Assembly (NCBI RefSeq): GCF_010093025.1 | Contig: NZ_CP048114.1 | Coordinates: 744,001 to 808,000, forward strand | DNA: 64,000 bases | Origin: Edaphobacter sp. 12200R-103 | GTDB taxonomy: Bacteria > Acidobacteriota > Terriglobia > Terriglobales > Acidobacteriaceae | Reading direction: 5' to 3' | Shown: in pieces, positions 36,971 to 46,284 of the stretch | How positions within the stretch are numbered: position 1 is the first letter of the stretch | Layout: each line of letters starts with the position of its first letter | Made by a program: the position numbers and the translations under genes | The notes under the pieces: model-generated | What the model was told of the DNA's origin: nothing | Seen by the model: only the letters and a program-made list of their open reading frames with translations | Database searches by the model: none

Positions 36971-38131
36971 ATGCCGAACCTATCCCGACGTCAATTTGTA
37001 CAAAGTTCCTCCGCTGCAGCTCTTGGTCTCCACTTTCTGCCCGGCTGGGCGAAGGGCCTGGGGCGTGATCATCTCCTTCTGGTTGGAACCATGACCTCCG
37101 CCCCCAGCACCAGCCAGGGTATCTATACCTACCGATTTAATTCCGGTACGGGTGAGCTTGAAAAGATTGCTCTGGCGGCACGGTCAGACAATCCGACATT
37201 CCTCGCGTTGACGCCTAATGAATCTCATCTCTACAGCGTCAATGAGATTCGTCAGTTTGAGGGCAAGCAGACAGGGGTTGTCTCCGGCTTTGCGTTCAAC
37301 AAAAAGCAGAAGACGCTGTCAGCCATCAACCAGTCTCCCTCAATGGGTGGCGGCCCTACTCATATCACGACAGATCACACTGGCCGATGTGTTTTCGCTG
37401 CAAATTATGGTGGTGGCAGTGTGGTCTCTTTTCTCGCGGACGAGGATGGAAGGCTCAGCGAGCCGGTGTCGTTCTTCCAATACACCGCGGATCCGGAGAA
37501 TCCGAAGCGCAGGTCGCATGCGCACCGCGTCACGGTCTCACCCGACAACCGCTTCCTGCTCGTCAACGATCTCGGACTCGACGTTATCCATATATATAGA
37601 CTCGACGCGAAGACAGCGAAGCTTGCACCGCATGATCCGCCTCTCTGGCGGGCGAAGGCTGGGTACGGTCCTCGCGCGCTACGTTTTCATCCGAATGGCC
37701 GGTGGGTCTATTGCGTCAATGAGCTGAAACCGACGGTCAATGTGCTGGAGTGGGACAAACAGAAGGGCATGCTCACGACCATCCAGGATGTATCTCTGGT
37801 TCCGGACGGCTATCAGGGCAAATGTGCCCCCGGCGACATTGTCTTCGATTCCGCGACCCGATTTGCATATGTCACCAGTCGGCTGGATGACTTTATGGCC
37901 ACATTCACGGTTTCGCCGGAAGACGGTAAGTTAACATTCCTGGAAAAGACCTCCTGTGGAGGACAGAGACCCCGTCACCTGGCGCTTGACCCAACGGGCG
38001 CCTGGCTATTGATCGCCAATCAGGATTCAGACAATATCGCCGTCTTTGCCCGTGACCTCAGAACGGGCCGCCTTGCAAAGACGGCAAAATCTTTTCCTCT
38101 AGGCAAGCCGATGTGCCTGGTATTTGCTTAG
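36971..38131 (+). CDS. Tat-exported beta-propeller lactonase (6-phosphogluconolactonase-like), paralog 1
   Basis: The 386-residue protein starts MPNLSRRQFVQSSSAAAL, a twin-arginine signal, and then has the seven-bladed propeller of YbhE/Pgl lactonases (DNPTFLAL, THITTDHTGRCVFAANYGGG, AHRVTVSPDNRFLLVNDLG, PRHLALDPTGAWLLIANQ). The family opens sugar lactones. In the periplasm the substrate is more likely an aldono- or uronolactone than a phosphate ester. It has two paralogs at 55.5-57.8 kb. The gap to the gene before it is 25 bases, so they form an operon; a terminator follows. Confidence 0.88.
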   Translation: MPNLSRRQFVQSSSAAALGLHFLPGWAKGLGRDHLLLVGTMTSAPSTSQGIYTYRFNSGTGELEKIALAARSDNPTFLALTPNESHLYSVNEIRQFEGKQTGVVSGFAFNKKQKTLSAINQSPSMGGGPTHITTDHTGRCVFAANYGGGSVVSFLADEDGRLSEPVSFFQYTADPENPKRRSHAHRVTVSPDNRFLLVNDLGLDVIHIYRLDAKTAKLAPHDPPLWRAKAGYGPRALRFHPNGRWVYCVNELKPTVNVLEWDKQKGMLTTIQDVSLVPDGYQGKCAPGDIVFDSATRFAYVTSRLDDFMATFTVSPEDGKLTFLEKTSCGGQRPRHLALDPTGAWLLIANQDSDNIAVFARDLRTGRLAKTAKSFPLGKPMCLVFA

Positions 38132-38158
38132 AAATGCTCGCTTATCGATCGATTCCAT

Positions 38159-38187
38159 GAGCCCGCCCAGATTAATAGGGCGGGTTC
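38159..38187 (+). terminator. Hairpin terminator after lactonase paralog 1
   Basis: GAGCCCGCCC pairs with GGGCGGGTTC around a nine-base loop (10 bp with one G-T pair), 28 bases after the stop. Confidence 0.7.
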
Positions 38188-38267
38188 TCTATGGGATTTT
38201 GTATAGTATTGGCAAGCTCCAGTCAGACATACAGGTTTGACCTTATTCGCATCGGAGGGAGTCTTTT

Positions 38268-39647
38268 ATGAAGACCTTCGTCGAGGATCGTCGTTTTTGC
38301 GAGAGGGGAAACCGGACTGCCGTGGGGAGTGAGGGTGCTTTGGGGCGTTGGATGCGAGTTCGATATTTTTTGGCCTTCTGGCTGTTCGTATTGAGCGGCG
38401 TGGCCTTTCTTGATCGAACGAACATCTCGATTGCCGGCCTTCAGATCAGCAACGAATACGGCCTGGGAAACCAGCGCCTCGGCTGGGTCTTCAGCGCATT
38501 TCTAATTGGCTATGCGGGGTTCCAGCTTCCTGCCGGTTGGCTGGCAGCGCGGTTTGGCCCGCGCCGGGTCCTGACATTCGGTGTCATGTCCTGGGGAGTG
38601 GCCACCGCCCTCACGGCACTTCTGCCCAGTGGAATCCCGTTCGTGGTCGTTCTTTTGATCGGAATTCGTTTCATCCTAGGCGCAGGGGAATCGGTCATCT
38701 ATCCGGCTGCGAATCAGTTTGTGGCGCGCTGGGTCCCGATGAATGAACGCGGGTTTATCAATGGGTTGATCTTTGCCGGTGTCGGGGCAGGAAGCGGACT
38801 GACCCCTCCCATGCTCACCTGGCTGATCACACATCATGGCTGGCGTGCTGCCTTCTGGTTCAGTGCCTTGATCGGGTTTGCCGTCGGAGCCGTCTGGTGG
38901 CTTCTGGCGCGTGACACCCCGGAAGAGCAACCAGGATTGGATCCACGGGAGCTGAAAGAGATCCGCGACGGCTTGTCCTTTGGCACGATGAATTCACCCG
39001 CGGCAGAAAATCATTCAGGCGAAACAAAGATCTCCTGGCGGGCTATCTTTCACCGCCGCGATCTGCCCGCCCTGATGGTCGGCTACTTCAGCTTCGGCTA
39101 TGTCGCCTGGATCTATTTCAGCTGGTTCTTCCTATATATGGCTCAGGTTCGCGGCTTCGATCTGAAGTCGAGTGCGCAGTACGCTATGCTTCCTTTCCTC
39201 TCCATGACAGTGTGTTGTCTAGCGGGTGGAGTGCTGAGCGACCGTCTGACCGGAAAATACGGCCTTCGGCTGGGCAGGTGTGGTCTGGCTGCGGTCGCTC
39301 TGATCTTTACGGCGATCTTTCTGGTTCTCGGTTCCCAAGTCCACAGCCCCCGGTTGGCCGGCGTGATCCTGGCCTGTGGCGCTGGAGCCCTTTATCTCTC
39401 GCAAAGCTCTTTCTGGTCGGTCTCGGTCGATATCGCCGGTCGCAGCTCCGGAGTCTTCTCCAGCATGGTGAATATGGGAGGGCAGATCGGTGGTGCGGTT
39501 ACGGCCTCTCTTACTCCTTGGATTGCGCAGCGATATGGATGGAACACATCTTTTTCGGTCTCCGCTATCCTGGCGATGATCGGAGCGATCTGCTGGATGA
39601 CCGTGCATCCCGAACACCCGCTCGATGATGAGGTTCCGGCTGTATGA
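38268..39647 (+). CDS. MFS transporter of the anion:cation symporter (ACS) family, copy 1
   Basis: This 459-residue, 12-helix porter has the ACS start pattern (FLDRTNISIAG near residue 44), a GPRRVL loop motif and IRFILGAGESVIYPAANQF. ACS members take up sugar acids such as galactonate, glucarate and hexuronates with protons. The gene is a close duplicate of the porter at 50395-51726, with long stretches alike even at DNA level, but has a 24-residue longer N-terminus. The start ATG follows GGAGGGAG at the right distance. Confidence 0.9.
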   Translation: MKTFVEDRRFCERGNRTAVGSEGALGRWMRVRYFLAFWLFVLSGVAFLDRTNISIAGLQISNEYGLGNQRLGWVFSAFLIGYAGFQLPAGWLAARFGPRRVLTFGVMSWGVATALTALLPSGIPFVVVLLIGIRFILGAGESVIYPAANQFVARWVPMNERGFINGLIFAGVGAGSGLTPPMLTWLITHHGWRAAFWFSALIGFAVGAVWWLLARDTPEEQPGLDPRELKEIRDGLSFGTMNSPAAENHSGETKISWRAIFHRRDLPALMVGYFSFGYVAWIYFSWFFLYMAQVRGFDLKSSAQYAMLPFLSMTVCCLAGGVLSDRLTGKYGLRLGRCGLAAVALIFTAIFLVLGSQVHSPRLAGVILACGAGALYLSQSSFWSVSVDIAGRSSGVFSSMVNMGGQIGGAVTASLTPWIAQRYGWNTSFSVSAILAMIGAICWMTVHPEHPLDDEVPAV

Positions 39648-39694
39648 GATCTTTTCTTGCAGTTATCATTGAGCTGTGATGCGGTAATAACATA

Positions 39695-40984
39695 GTGTTC
39701 CAACGCCTTCAAACCGGAATGGCATTCGCGGTGTTATTCGCGAGACGCCGCGCTGCACGACCCCTTTGTTGTCGCATCGCTCAGGGCTGTATTGCCTTGT
39801 CTTTCGTGTTGCCCGCTTATCCTTCGGCGCTGGCACAGGGAGATGCTCCCGCACAGTCGGCATCCTCCACGACTTACCTAGCTGAAAAATCTCCCTCCAC
39901 TTCCATTCACGACATCTCCAACTGGGTCTCCAGCGGAGCGCCTCCGGTCGAGCTTCAAGGAGGCAAGCACGATATCGTAATCCTCTTCGACAAAGCTACC
40001 CCTGGCAGCTCGAACAAGTCAGAGGTGCGCTATCGGCTGGTGGGATATGATGCCGACTGGCAGAATACGAACGCCCGCGCCGCGCACTATAGCGAGCTCA
40101 ATCCTGGCAACTACCGCTTTGAGGTTCAGGAGCGGGATCCCAGGACGAACCAGTGGGTCTCGCACGCCGTAACCCTGGCAGTAGGAGAGAAGCCGGAGAT
40201 CTACGAGACGTGGTATTTCTATCTGGCGCTTCTGGTCGTGGCAATCGTTCTGCCCGCCTATCTTTATCGCCGCCGGGTCCAGATGATCAAGGGACACATC
40301 GGCATCGTCCTCGAAGAACGGAACCGCATCGCGCGCGAATGCCATGACACTCTGATGGCTGGTTTCGCAGCAATCTCATGGCAGCTTGAGGCTACGGCGA
40401 AGCTGTTCCACGATTCCGATCTTGCGACGACACCGGCTGCTAAATCCTGCGACCTTGCGCGGAGCATGGTGTCGCACTGCCAGGCCGAAGCACGGCGAAT
40501 CATCTGGGACCTTCGCGACAGTGATGAGATGACCAATCTGCTTTCGCAGGCGCTCGCTCGCACCCTGTCTGCCAATCATCTGCGGGAGCAGATCTCCACG
40601 GAACTGGACGTTGAAGGTGATGAACCTCCGCTGCCGCCTGGCTGCGTCCATCATCTTGTCTGCATCGGGCAGGAGGCGATTACCAACGCCATTCGTCATG
40701 CCAGACCAAGCAATATTACGGTACGGCTCAAGTACGATTCCGATGCGCTCAATCTTTCGATTCGCGACGATGGTCGAGGGTTTCAGTCCTCCGAGCGCTC
40801 CCCATCCCGTCATGGACACTTTGGCATTCCTGTGATGGAAGAGCGAACACGCAAACTGGGCGGAATCTTCCGCCTGCAGTCAAATATCGGAGGCGGAACC
40901 GAGGTATGCGTCTGGGTTCCGTTCAATGCAATGCAGCTTCCTACAAATCAGGAACATCACGTCATACGTTGGATCGGGATATGA
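39695..40984 (+). CDS. NarL-type sensor histidine kinase with periplasmic Y_Y_Y domain
   Basis: The 429-residue kinase has a signal/first membrane helix, a periplasmic beta domain of Y_Y_Y type (about 85-165, VRYRLVGYDADW...YSELNPGNYRFEV), a membrane helix (173-191), a HisKA_3 dimerisation box with phospho-acceptor H217 in RECHDTL, and a HATPase_c domain (GQEAITNAIRHA, DDGRGF). Y_Y_Y domains are the last part of the sensors used by sugar-responsive hybrid systems, here without the propeller. It starts at GTG 39695 or possibly ATG 39719. Its stop overlaps the start of the partner response regulator. Confidence 0.87.
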   Translation: MFQRLQTGMAFAVLFARRRAARPLCCRIAQGCIALSFVLPAYPSALAQGDAPAQSASSTTYLAEKSPSTSIHDISNWVSSGAPPVELQGGKHDIVILFDKATPGSSNKSEVRYRLVGYDADWQNTNARAAHYSELNPGNYRFEVQERDPRTNQWVSHAVTLAVGEKPEIYETWYFYLALLVVAIVLPAYLYRRRVQMIKGHIGIVLEERNRIARECHDTLMAGFAAISWQLEATAKLFHDSDLATTPAAKSCDLARSMVSHCQAEARRIIWDLRDSDEMTNLLSQALARTLSANHLREQISTELDVEGDEPPLPPGCVHHLVCIGQEAITNAIRHARPSNITVRLKYDSDALNLSIRDDGRGFQSSERSPSRHGHFGIPVMEERTRKLGGIFRLQSNIGGGTEVCVWVPFNAMQLPTNQEHHVIRWIGI

Positions 40985-41604
40985 AACAGATACGCGTTCT
41001 ACTCATCGAGGATCACTTCCTCGCTCGCATGGCCCTTCACTCCGTCCTCTCAGGCCACTCCCAGATTCGCATCATCGGTGAGGCCTGCGACGGAGAAGCC
41101 GGGATTGCCATGTACCGCCAGCACAGACCCGATGTTGTGGTGCTCGACCTGCGCCTGCCGCGCCTCAGTGGTTTTGAGGTCATTGTCGAGCTGCGCAAGG
41201 AATTTCCATCAGCGCGTATCGTGGTGCTCTCAAACTATCGTGGCAGCGAGGATATCTATCGTGCGGTTCGCAGCGGAGCCATGGCATATCTGACCAAGGA
41301 CGCGAGCGGGGAAGAGCTGCTGAATGCCATTCAAAATGTAGATCGCGGTCTGCGCTATCTCCCGCATGTCGCCCTCGACAGGCTCGCCGAACGTATGCCG
41401 TCGGTCGAGCTGACCCCGCGCGAATCGGAGGTCCTTGCCTGCATCACGCAAGGAAGAAGCAACCGGGAGATCGCGGAAGAGCTTCGAATCGCCGAAAAGA
41501 CCGTCCGTATCCACGTAAGCTCTGTGCTCGACAAGATGGGCGCAAGAGACCGTACCCAGGCGACCATCTATGCTCTGCAAAGAGGCTTGGTCCACCTGGA
41601 TTAA
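40981..41604 (+). CDS. NarL/LuxR-type response regulator
   Basis: The 207-residue regulator has a receiver domain with E10/D11, phospho-acceptor D56 and K106, and a C-terminal LuxR-type helix-turn-helix (LTPRESEVLACITQGRSNRE, then EKTVRIHVSSVLDKM). It overlaps the kinase gene by 4 bases (ATGA), so the pair is co-translated. It lies directly upstream of the TonB receptor gene and could control it and the exported catabolic genes that follow. I chose the ATG at 40981; the longer frame into the kinase gene is not needed. Confidence 0.9.
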   Translation: MKQIRVLLIEDHFLARMALHSVLSGHSQIRIIGEACDGEAGIAMYRQHRPDVVVLDLRLPRLSGFEVIVELRKEFPSARIVVLSNYRGSEDIYRAVRSGAMAYLTKDASGEELLNAIQNVDRGLRYLPHVALDRLAERMPSVELTPRESEVLACITQGRSNREIAEELRIAEKTVRIHVSSVLDKMGARDRTQATIYALQRGLVHLD

Positions 41605-41658
41605 TTCTCGTTTAAAATATTGCTTGCCAGACCGCAGGTCAATCTGCGATTATCCTCG

Positions 41659-41670
41659 GTTTTGCAAAAC
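41659..41670. promoter_or_regulatory. Palindrome GTTTTGCAAAAC upstream of the TonB receptor
   Basis: This perfect 12-base palindrome in the 278-base region before the receptor gene could be a binding site for the adjacent response regulator or for another dimeric factor. The region also has the half-site TAGGTC at 41719. No ORF or RNA gene is seen in it. Confidence 0.3.
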
Positions 41671-41882
41671 GCAATGAAAGCAGGGTTTAGAGGCATGATT
41701 TTTCTAGGGCATTAGCCTTAATAGGTCGCACGTCAACTGCCTCATGACAGGACGCCGTAATGGGGGTCCAATGGTCATACCCTAAATATTCGGAACCTGT
41801 ACAACCCGCAAAACTTAACTTTGTGTTGTCTGCTCGTTCTCAACCGGAGCAGGCAATCACGTTCGTATAATAGGAGTCTTTT

Positions 41883-44800
41883 GTGAAAAGAGCATTACTC
41901 TGTTGTCTGGCTCTCTTGGCCACTCCGTTGGCCCTTATGGCCCAGGTCGCAAATAATACCTCGCTGGTCGGAACAGTGACCGATGCGACAGGTGGAGTTA
42001 TCGCCGGCGCTCACGTCACCGGTGTCAATCGAGATACAAAGGTCTCCTATTCCGGAGACACCAATGGAGAAGGCTACTACTCCATTCCGTTTGTAGCTCC
42101 CGGCACGTACAACATCTCCGTTGAAAAGAGCGGGTTCCAGAAGACCACCAGCTCCGGCGTAACCGTCCAGCTCAACATGGCCGCCCGTACCGACTTCAAC
42201 ATGAGCGTGGGCTCTGAGGACACCGAGATCACGGTTTCGGCTGCCACCCCGGCCCTCTCCACTGACGACGCCCTCATCGGAGATACGATTGACACCCACC
42301 AGGTGACCAATCTTCCGATCAATACCCGTCGTGTAATGGATCTCGCTACGACTGCGTCGAACGTAATCCAGGGCCCGAAGACGTCCTTCACGGGCGTTCC
42401 TCCCGGAGCCAACTACATCGGAGCCGGTACGCGTGAGGTCACGAACTCGTTGACGCTTGACGGCATCACGATCATGAACTCGCTCATCTCGTCCTCGCCC
42501 GTCACTCCGAATCCGGACGCAATCTCGGCTGTGCAGATTCAGAGCGGTAACTACACCGCTCAGTACGGCGCCTACATGGGTATTCACATCAATTCGGATA
42601 CCAAGTCGGGCACCAACACGCTGCATGGAACCGCGTACGACTACATCCAGAATGATTATCTGAACGCCAAGCCCTGGCTTGCATCGCGCACCGCCAAAGT
42701 GGCGAAGATGCGCTTCAATCAGTTTGGCGGTGTCATTGGCGGACCTGTGGTTATCCCGCACCTCTACAATGGCCGCGATAAGACCTTCTTTATGGGGTCG
42801 TATGAAGGTCTGCGTCAGTATCAACAGCAGCTCAGCATCGGCTCGGTACCCACGCTTAAGATGAAGTCTGGAGACTTCTCCGAGCTCCCGCAGCTCCATA
42901 ATCCTTTTACCGGTACCCCCTACCCCAACAACCGGATTCCTCTCTCGCCCGTCGCAGCCAAACTGCTTCAGTACTATCCCGATCCGACCCAGGCGGGTGT
43001 GTCCAACAACTTCAACGGTTATGTTCCCCTGGAGCTTGTTCAGAACCAGACTCTCGATCGCGTCGACCATAATGTCGGACAGAATGTTCGTCTTTTCGGT
43101 CGCTTCCTCTGGCAGAAGCTCACCTTTGTTCAGGGAAATGCCGTACCGACCTCAAACAGCTACTCCCCAACGACGGATCGCAACGGCGTCATCGGCTACA
43201 CCCACATCATCACTCCCAGCTTCATCAACGACTTCCGCCTGGGCTTCAATGTGCTCACCAGCGATGTAAACAACGGATTTGCACAGAACGGCCAGAAAGA
43301 CGCCGGTTCTAACCTCGGTATCCCCGGATTTACGGCAGACGTGGACAACAACAACCCAGGTATCCCCACGATCTCTCCTGCTGGCTATCTCGGCCTTGGA
43401 TCTTCGGGCACTAACTGGAAGCAGGATGACCGCACCATCCACGGTTATGACCAGATCACCTGGACGAAGGGTAAGCACAGCATTATGGCAGGCGCCGACA
43501 TCCGTCGCATGACCATTGGCCGTGCCGCTCAGAACGATCCCCGCGGTAAGTTCACCTTTACCGGTGCTTATACCGGAGGCGGGAACGCTCTTGCCGATAT
43601 GGCCGTAGGTGTTGCCTCAGCTGTTCAGACTCCAACCTTCCAGGTGAAGGGATCGGTGGGCAGCTGGCGTAACGGTTACTTTGTTCAGGATAATTGGCAG
43701 GTAACTCAGAAGCTCACGCTGCTCTATGGCATCCGATATGAACAGCCGACCATTCCTTACTCCCTCAATGGCAATGCGCGGATCCTGAACCGTGATTTCA
43801 CGGCTCTGATTCCCGCCACGGATGCCACTAATGGTGCCGACTTCACCCCCACTCCTGGTTTCCAGTTCACTGGTCCAAACAACAACCTGTGGGCTCCTCG
43901 CTTGGGCTTCGCTTATCGCGCGACTGACAAGATTGTGGTTCGCGGTGGCGGTGGAATCTATTACAACCCGAACCATCTGAATGCTTTCACGCTAGCGAGC
44001 GGCAACTATCCGCTGGCCAATACGACCACTTATAACGCGGACCCGTCGTTCTCGACCCTCACCTTTGACAATCCCAGCGGTGGTCTCACGCCGCCGGCTT
44101 CCTGTGTTCCTGGAACTCCGAAGTGCTACACCTCGGTCTTCACCGACGATTACAGGCTGCCGACTCCGCGTATGTACCAGTGGAACGTCGATACCGGTGT
44201 TGAGCTCTGGAAAGATGCCGCCTTCGAGCTGCAATATTTGGGTTCCAAGTCTGTCCATCTGGACTTCTCGGCCCAGCCTAACCAGCCGCTACCTGGTCCC
44301 GGAAACGTCAACTCTCGTCGCCCCAACCAGAACTTCGGTGCGATTCGCGAGATCGAGAATGGTGGATACTCCACCTACAACGGCCTGACCGCCATCCTGC
44401 GCCAGCGCATGAATCACGGTCTTAGCATGAATCTCTCCTACACCTGGTCGCATAACCTGGATACCTCCAACGACGCGAACGGTGGCGGCTATCTCATGAA
44501 TCCCTATGACACCCATGCAGACTACGGCAACTCGAACTGGGATATTCGTCACCGCTTCGTCGCCACGGTTCTGTATCAGCTTCCTGAACTCTCCGGACAC
44601 AACTATGCAGTTCGTGCTGTGGCTGGAGGATGGCAGGCGAATATGATCCTGACTCTCCAGACTGGTATGCCGTTCAACGTTGGCCTCGCTTCCGACGTAG
44701 CGAACACGGGTACCAGTGGAACGGAGCGTCCGAACTTTGTGAAGACCGGTACCAACACCTGCTCAGCTGGCTTCGTGGTTCGCAATGGAACCTCTGCCAG

Positions 44801-45101
44801 CTGTATCGATGCAACTGCTTATGCAATGCCAGCCAACTACACCTATGGCAATCTGCACCGCAACGACCAGCACGGTCCTGGCCGGGAGCTCGTGAACTTC
44901 TCCATGTTCAAGAACTTCCCGATCTATGAACGGCTGACCTTCCAGCTGCGTGCAGAAGCGTTCAACCTCTTCAATCACGCTAATCCGAGCAACCCGAACT
45001 CGTCGGGCAATCCGCAGCTTGGCACTGCTAACTTCGGAACGATCACCAGCACGCAGACCGATCCTCGCGTCCTGCAGATCGCCGGCAAGATCAACTTCTA
45101 A
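41883..45101 (+). CDS. Oar-like TonB-dependent receptor (intact)
   Basis: The 1072-residue receptor begins at GTG (AGGAG six bases before) with signal peptide MKRALLCCLALLATPLALMA. A carboxypeptidase-regulatory domain (about 25-110, LVGTVTDATGGVIAGAHV) and plug domain (about 115-240) follow, then a large beta-barrel ending in the outer-membrane signature AGKINF. In acidobacteria these receptors import oligosaccharides or their acids with energy from TonB-ExbBD. A strong terminator follows, yet the exported enzymes downstream suggest a common substrate. Unlike the receptor at 31.5-35.4 kb it has no frame break. Confidence 0.92.
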   Translation: MKRALLCCLALLATPLALMAQVANNTSLVGTVTDATGGVIAGAHVTGVNRDTKVSYSGDTNGEGYYSIPFVAPGTYNISVEKSGFQKTTSSGVTVQLNMAARTDFNMSVGSEDTEITVSAATPALSTDDALIGDTIDTHQVTNLPINTRRVMDLATTASNVIQGPKTSFTGVPPGANYIGAGTREVTNSLTLDGITIMNSLISSSPVTPNPDAISAVQIQSGNYTAQYGAYMGIHINSDTKSGTNTLHGTAYDYIQNDYLNAKPWLASRTAKVAKMRFNQFGGVIGGPVVIPHLYNGRDKTFFMGSYEGLRQYQQQLSIGSVPTLKMKSGDFSELPQLHNPFTGTPYPNNRIPLSPVAAKLLQYYPDPTQAGVSNNFNGYVPLELVQNQTLDRVDHNVGQNVRLFGRFLWQKLTFVQGNAVPTSNSYSPTTDRNGVIGYTHIITPSFINDFRLGFNVLTSDVNNGFAQNGQKDAGSNLGIPGFTADVDNNNPGIPTISPAGYLGLGSSGTNWKQDDRTIHGYDQITWTKGKHSIMAGADIRRMTIGRAAQNDPRGKFTFTGAYTGGGNALADMAVGVASAVQTPTFQVKGSVGSWRNGYFVQDNWQVTQKLTLLYGIRYEQPTIPYSLNGNARILNRDFTALIPATDATNGADFTPTPGFQFTGPNNNLWAPRLGFAYRATDKIVVRGGGGIYYNPNHLNAFTLASGNYPLANTTTYNADPSFSTLTFDNPSGGLTPPASCVPGTPKCYTSVFTDDYRLPTPRMYQWNVDTGVELWKDAAFELQYLGSKSVHLDFSAQPNQPLPGPGNVNSRRPNQNFGAIREIENGGYSTYNGLTAILRQRMNHGLSMNLSYTWSHNLDTSNDANGGGYLMNPYDTHADYGNSNWDIRHRFVATVLYQLPELSGHNYAVRAVAGGWQANMILTLQTGMPFNVGLASDVANTGTSGTERPNFVKTGTNTCSAGFVVRNGTSASCIDATAYAMPANYTYGNLHRNDQHGPGRELVNFSMFKNFPIYERLTFQLRAEAFNLFNHANPSNPNSSGNPQLGTANFGTITSTQTDPRVLQIAGKINF

Positions 45102-45117
45102 CCCTTCAACCCTGGAA

Positions 45118-45147
45118 GCCGCCGGATTCCTATCCGGCGGCTTTTTT
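45118..45147 (+). terminator. Intrinsic terminator after the TonB receptor
   Basis: GCCGCCGGAT-TCCT-ATCCGGCGGC followed by six T: a perfect 10-bp stem with a U-tract. Confidence 0.95.
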
Positions 45148-45183
45148 CGTCTTACATCCAGTACTATGTTTCCAGGAGCGAAA

Positions 45184-45966
45184 ATGAGTTCTGTCTCTTC
45201 TTCATGGTTTCTGCGTCTCCGCACGCTAACAATAGCCGCCGTAGTGTGTGCCAGTGCTCTGACAGTCACCCATATCGTGCGGGCAGATGCGCCCAAGACA
45301 GCAGCCGAGTACGCTGCAGATCCTGCCGGCATGATCGAGGCATACCGCCACGTCGAAGCGGCTTCGGTCTCCGACGCCATTGAGCAGGCGCTGCACCAGA
45401 AGATGTACATGTCCCATCGCATGCAGTCCATCTTTCCGACCAAGTTCGCCGGGCCTGCCCTCACCGTCAGACTGGTCAAAGAAGAAAATAAAGATCCCAA
45501 CGCTCTTTCGGGGATGCTGAGTGCGATCGACACTGGCGGCCCCGGTTCTGTGTACGTCATGAAGATCGATGACGGTGCAGATATTGCCGGCATGGGCGGT
45601 CTGATGGGTACAGCCATGGCTTCACGGGGCTTCGCGGGAGCAGTGGTCGACGGCGGCGTTCGCGATCTTCCCCAGCTCAAAAAGATCGGCTTTCCTGTGT
45701 ATGCCCTGGGACCGGTGCCATCCACCTCGGTTAGCCACTACCGTTTCGGCGGCTCCAACATGCCCATCGATTGCGACGGTGTGAAGGTCAACCCCAACGA
45801 CATTATCGTTGCTGACCAGGATGGAGTGGTTGTTGTGCCCCGGGCTCATGCGGCAGAGATTCTTGTCCTTGCCCAAAAGCTGGATAACAGCGAGCATGCC
45901 ATGTACCCCTACATCGAGAAGTTCCACTCCATCGTGGAGGCAGTCAAACAGTTCGGACGAATATAA
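45184..45966 (+). CDS. Exported RraA-like protein (HMG-aldolase/oxaloacetate-decarboxylase type)
   Basis: The 260-residue protein has a Sec-type signal peptide (about 1-36, ending VRA-DAP) and the RraA fold with GGLMGTAMASRGFAGAVVDG followed by VRD, which forms the metal and oxyacid site. Most family members are not RNase inhibitors but class II aldolases or decarboxylases for 4-hydroxy-2-oxo-acids. An exported copy can hardly regulate RNase E, so an extracytoplasmic C-C cleavage or decarboxylation step is likely. The ATG at 45184 follows AGGAG. It precedes the first SelA-like/RidA genes. Confidence 0.83.
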   Translation: MSSVSSSWFLRLRTLTIAAVVCASALTVTHIVRADAPKTAAEYAADPAGMIEAYRHVEAASVSDAIEQALHQKMYMSHRMQSIFPTKFAGPALTVRLVKEENKDPNALSGMLSAIDTGGPGSVYVMKIDDGADIAGMGGLMGTAMASRGFAGAVVDGGVRDLPQLKKIGFPVYALGPVPSTSVSHYRFGGSNMPIDCDGVKVNPNDIIVADQDGVVVVPRAHAAEILVLAQKLDNSEHAMYPYIEKFHSIVEAVKQFGRI

Positions 45967-46154
45967 CATTCGCGGTATTTCATAAACGGACGCGGCAGGT
46001 AAAGAGGGCTCAGGATTGTTTCCCTCGCTTCACCTGCCGCGTTCGTGTCGATGGGATCCGATTGCTGTCCCACCGGAGCTTGATCTCTGCCAGTCTGGAG
46101 TAAATTACATAGCCAAGGTGCGTTGCAGTTTGGAATGGATGCAATCTACGGCAT

Positions 46155-46192
46155 TTGTCATAGATTTCTTTTGATCACTTGGCCTATGACAA
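46155..46192. promoter_or_regulatory. Shared operator palindrome, copy 2, inside a larger inverted repeat
   Basis: TTGATCACTTGGCCTA (46171-46186) matches the block-wide operator well on its right half. Around it, TTGTCATAG (46155-46163) and CTATGACAA (46184-46192) are exact 9-base arms 20 bases apart. It lies about 100 bases upstream of the first SelA-like gene, in a 318-base gap that holds nothing else I can identify. Confidence 0.5.
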
Positions 46193-46284
46193 TCGAAGAC
46201 TCTTGGGTTCTGATGGTCTTTGCCTTTACAATTCACCCCCTCAGATACTCTTAATTCTGTCTTAACCGAAAGGATGGTTCTTCG

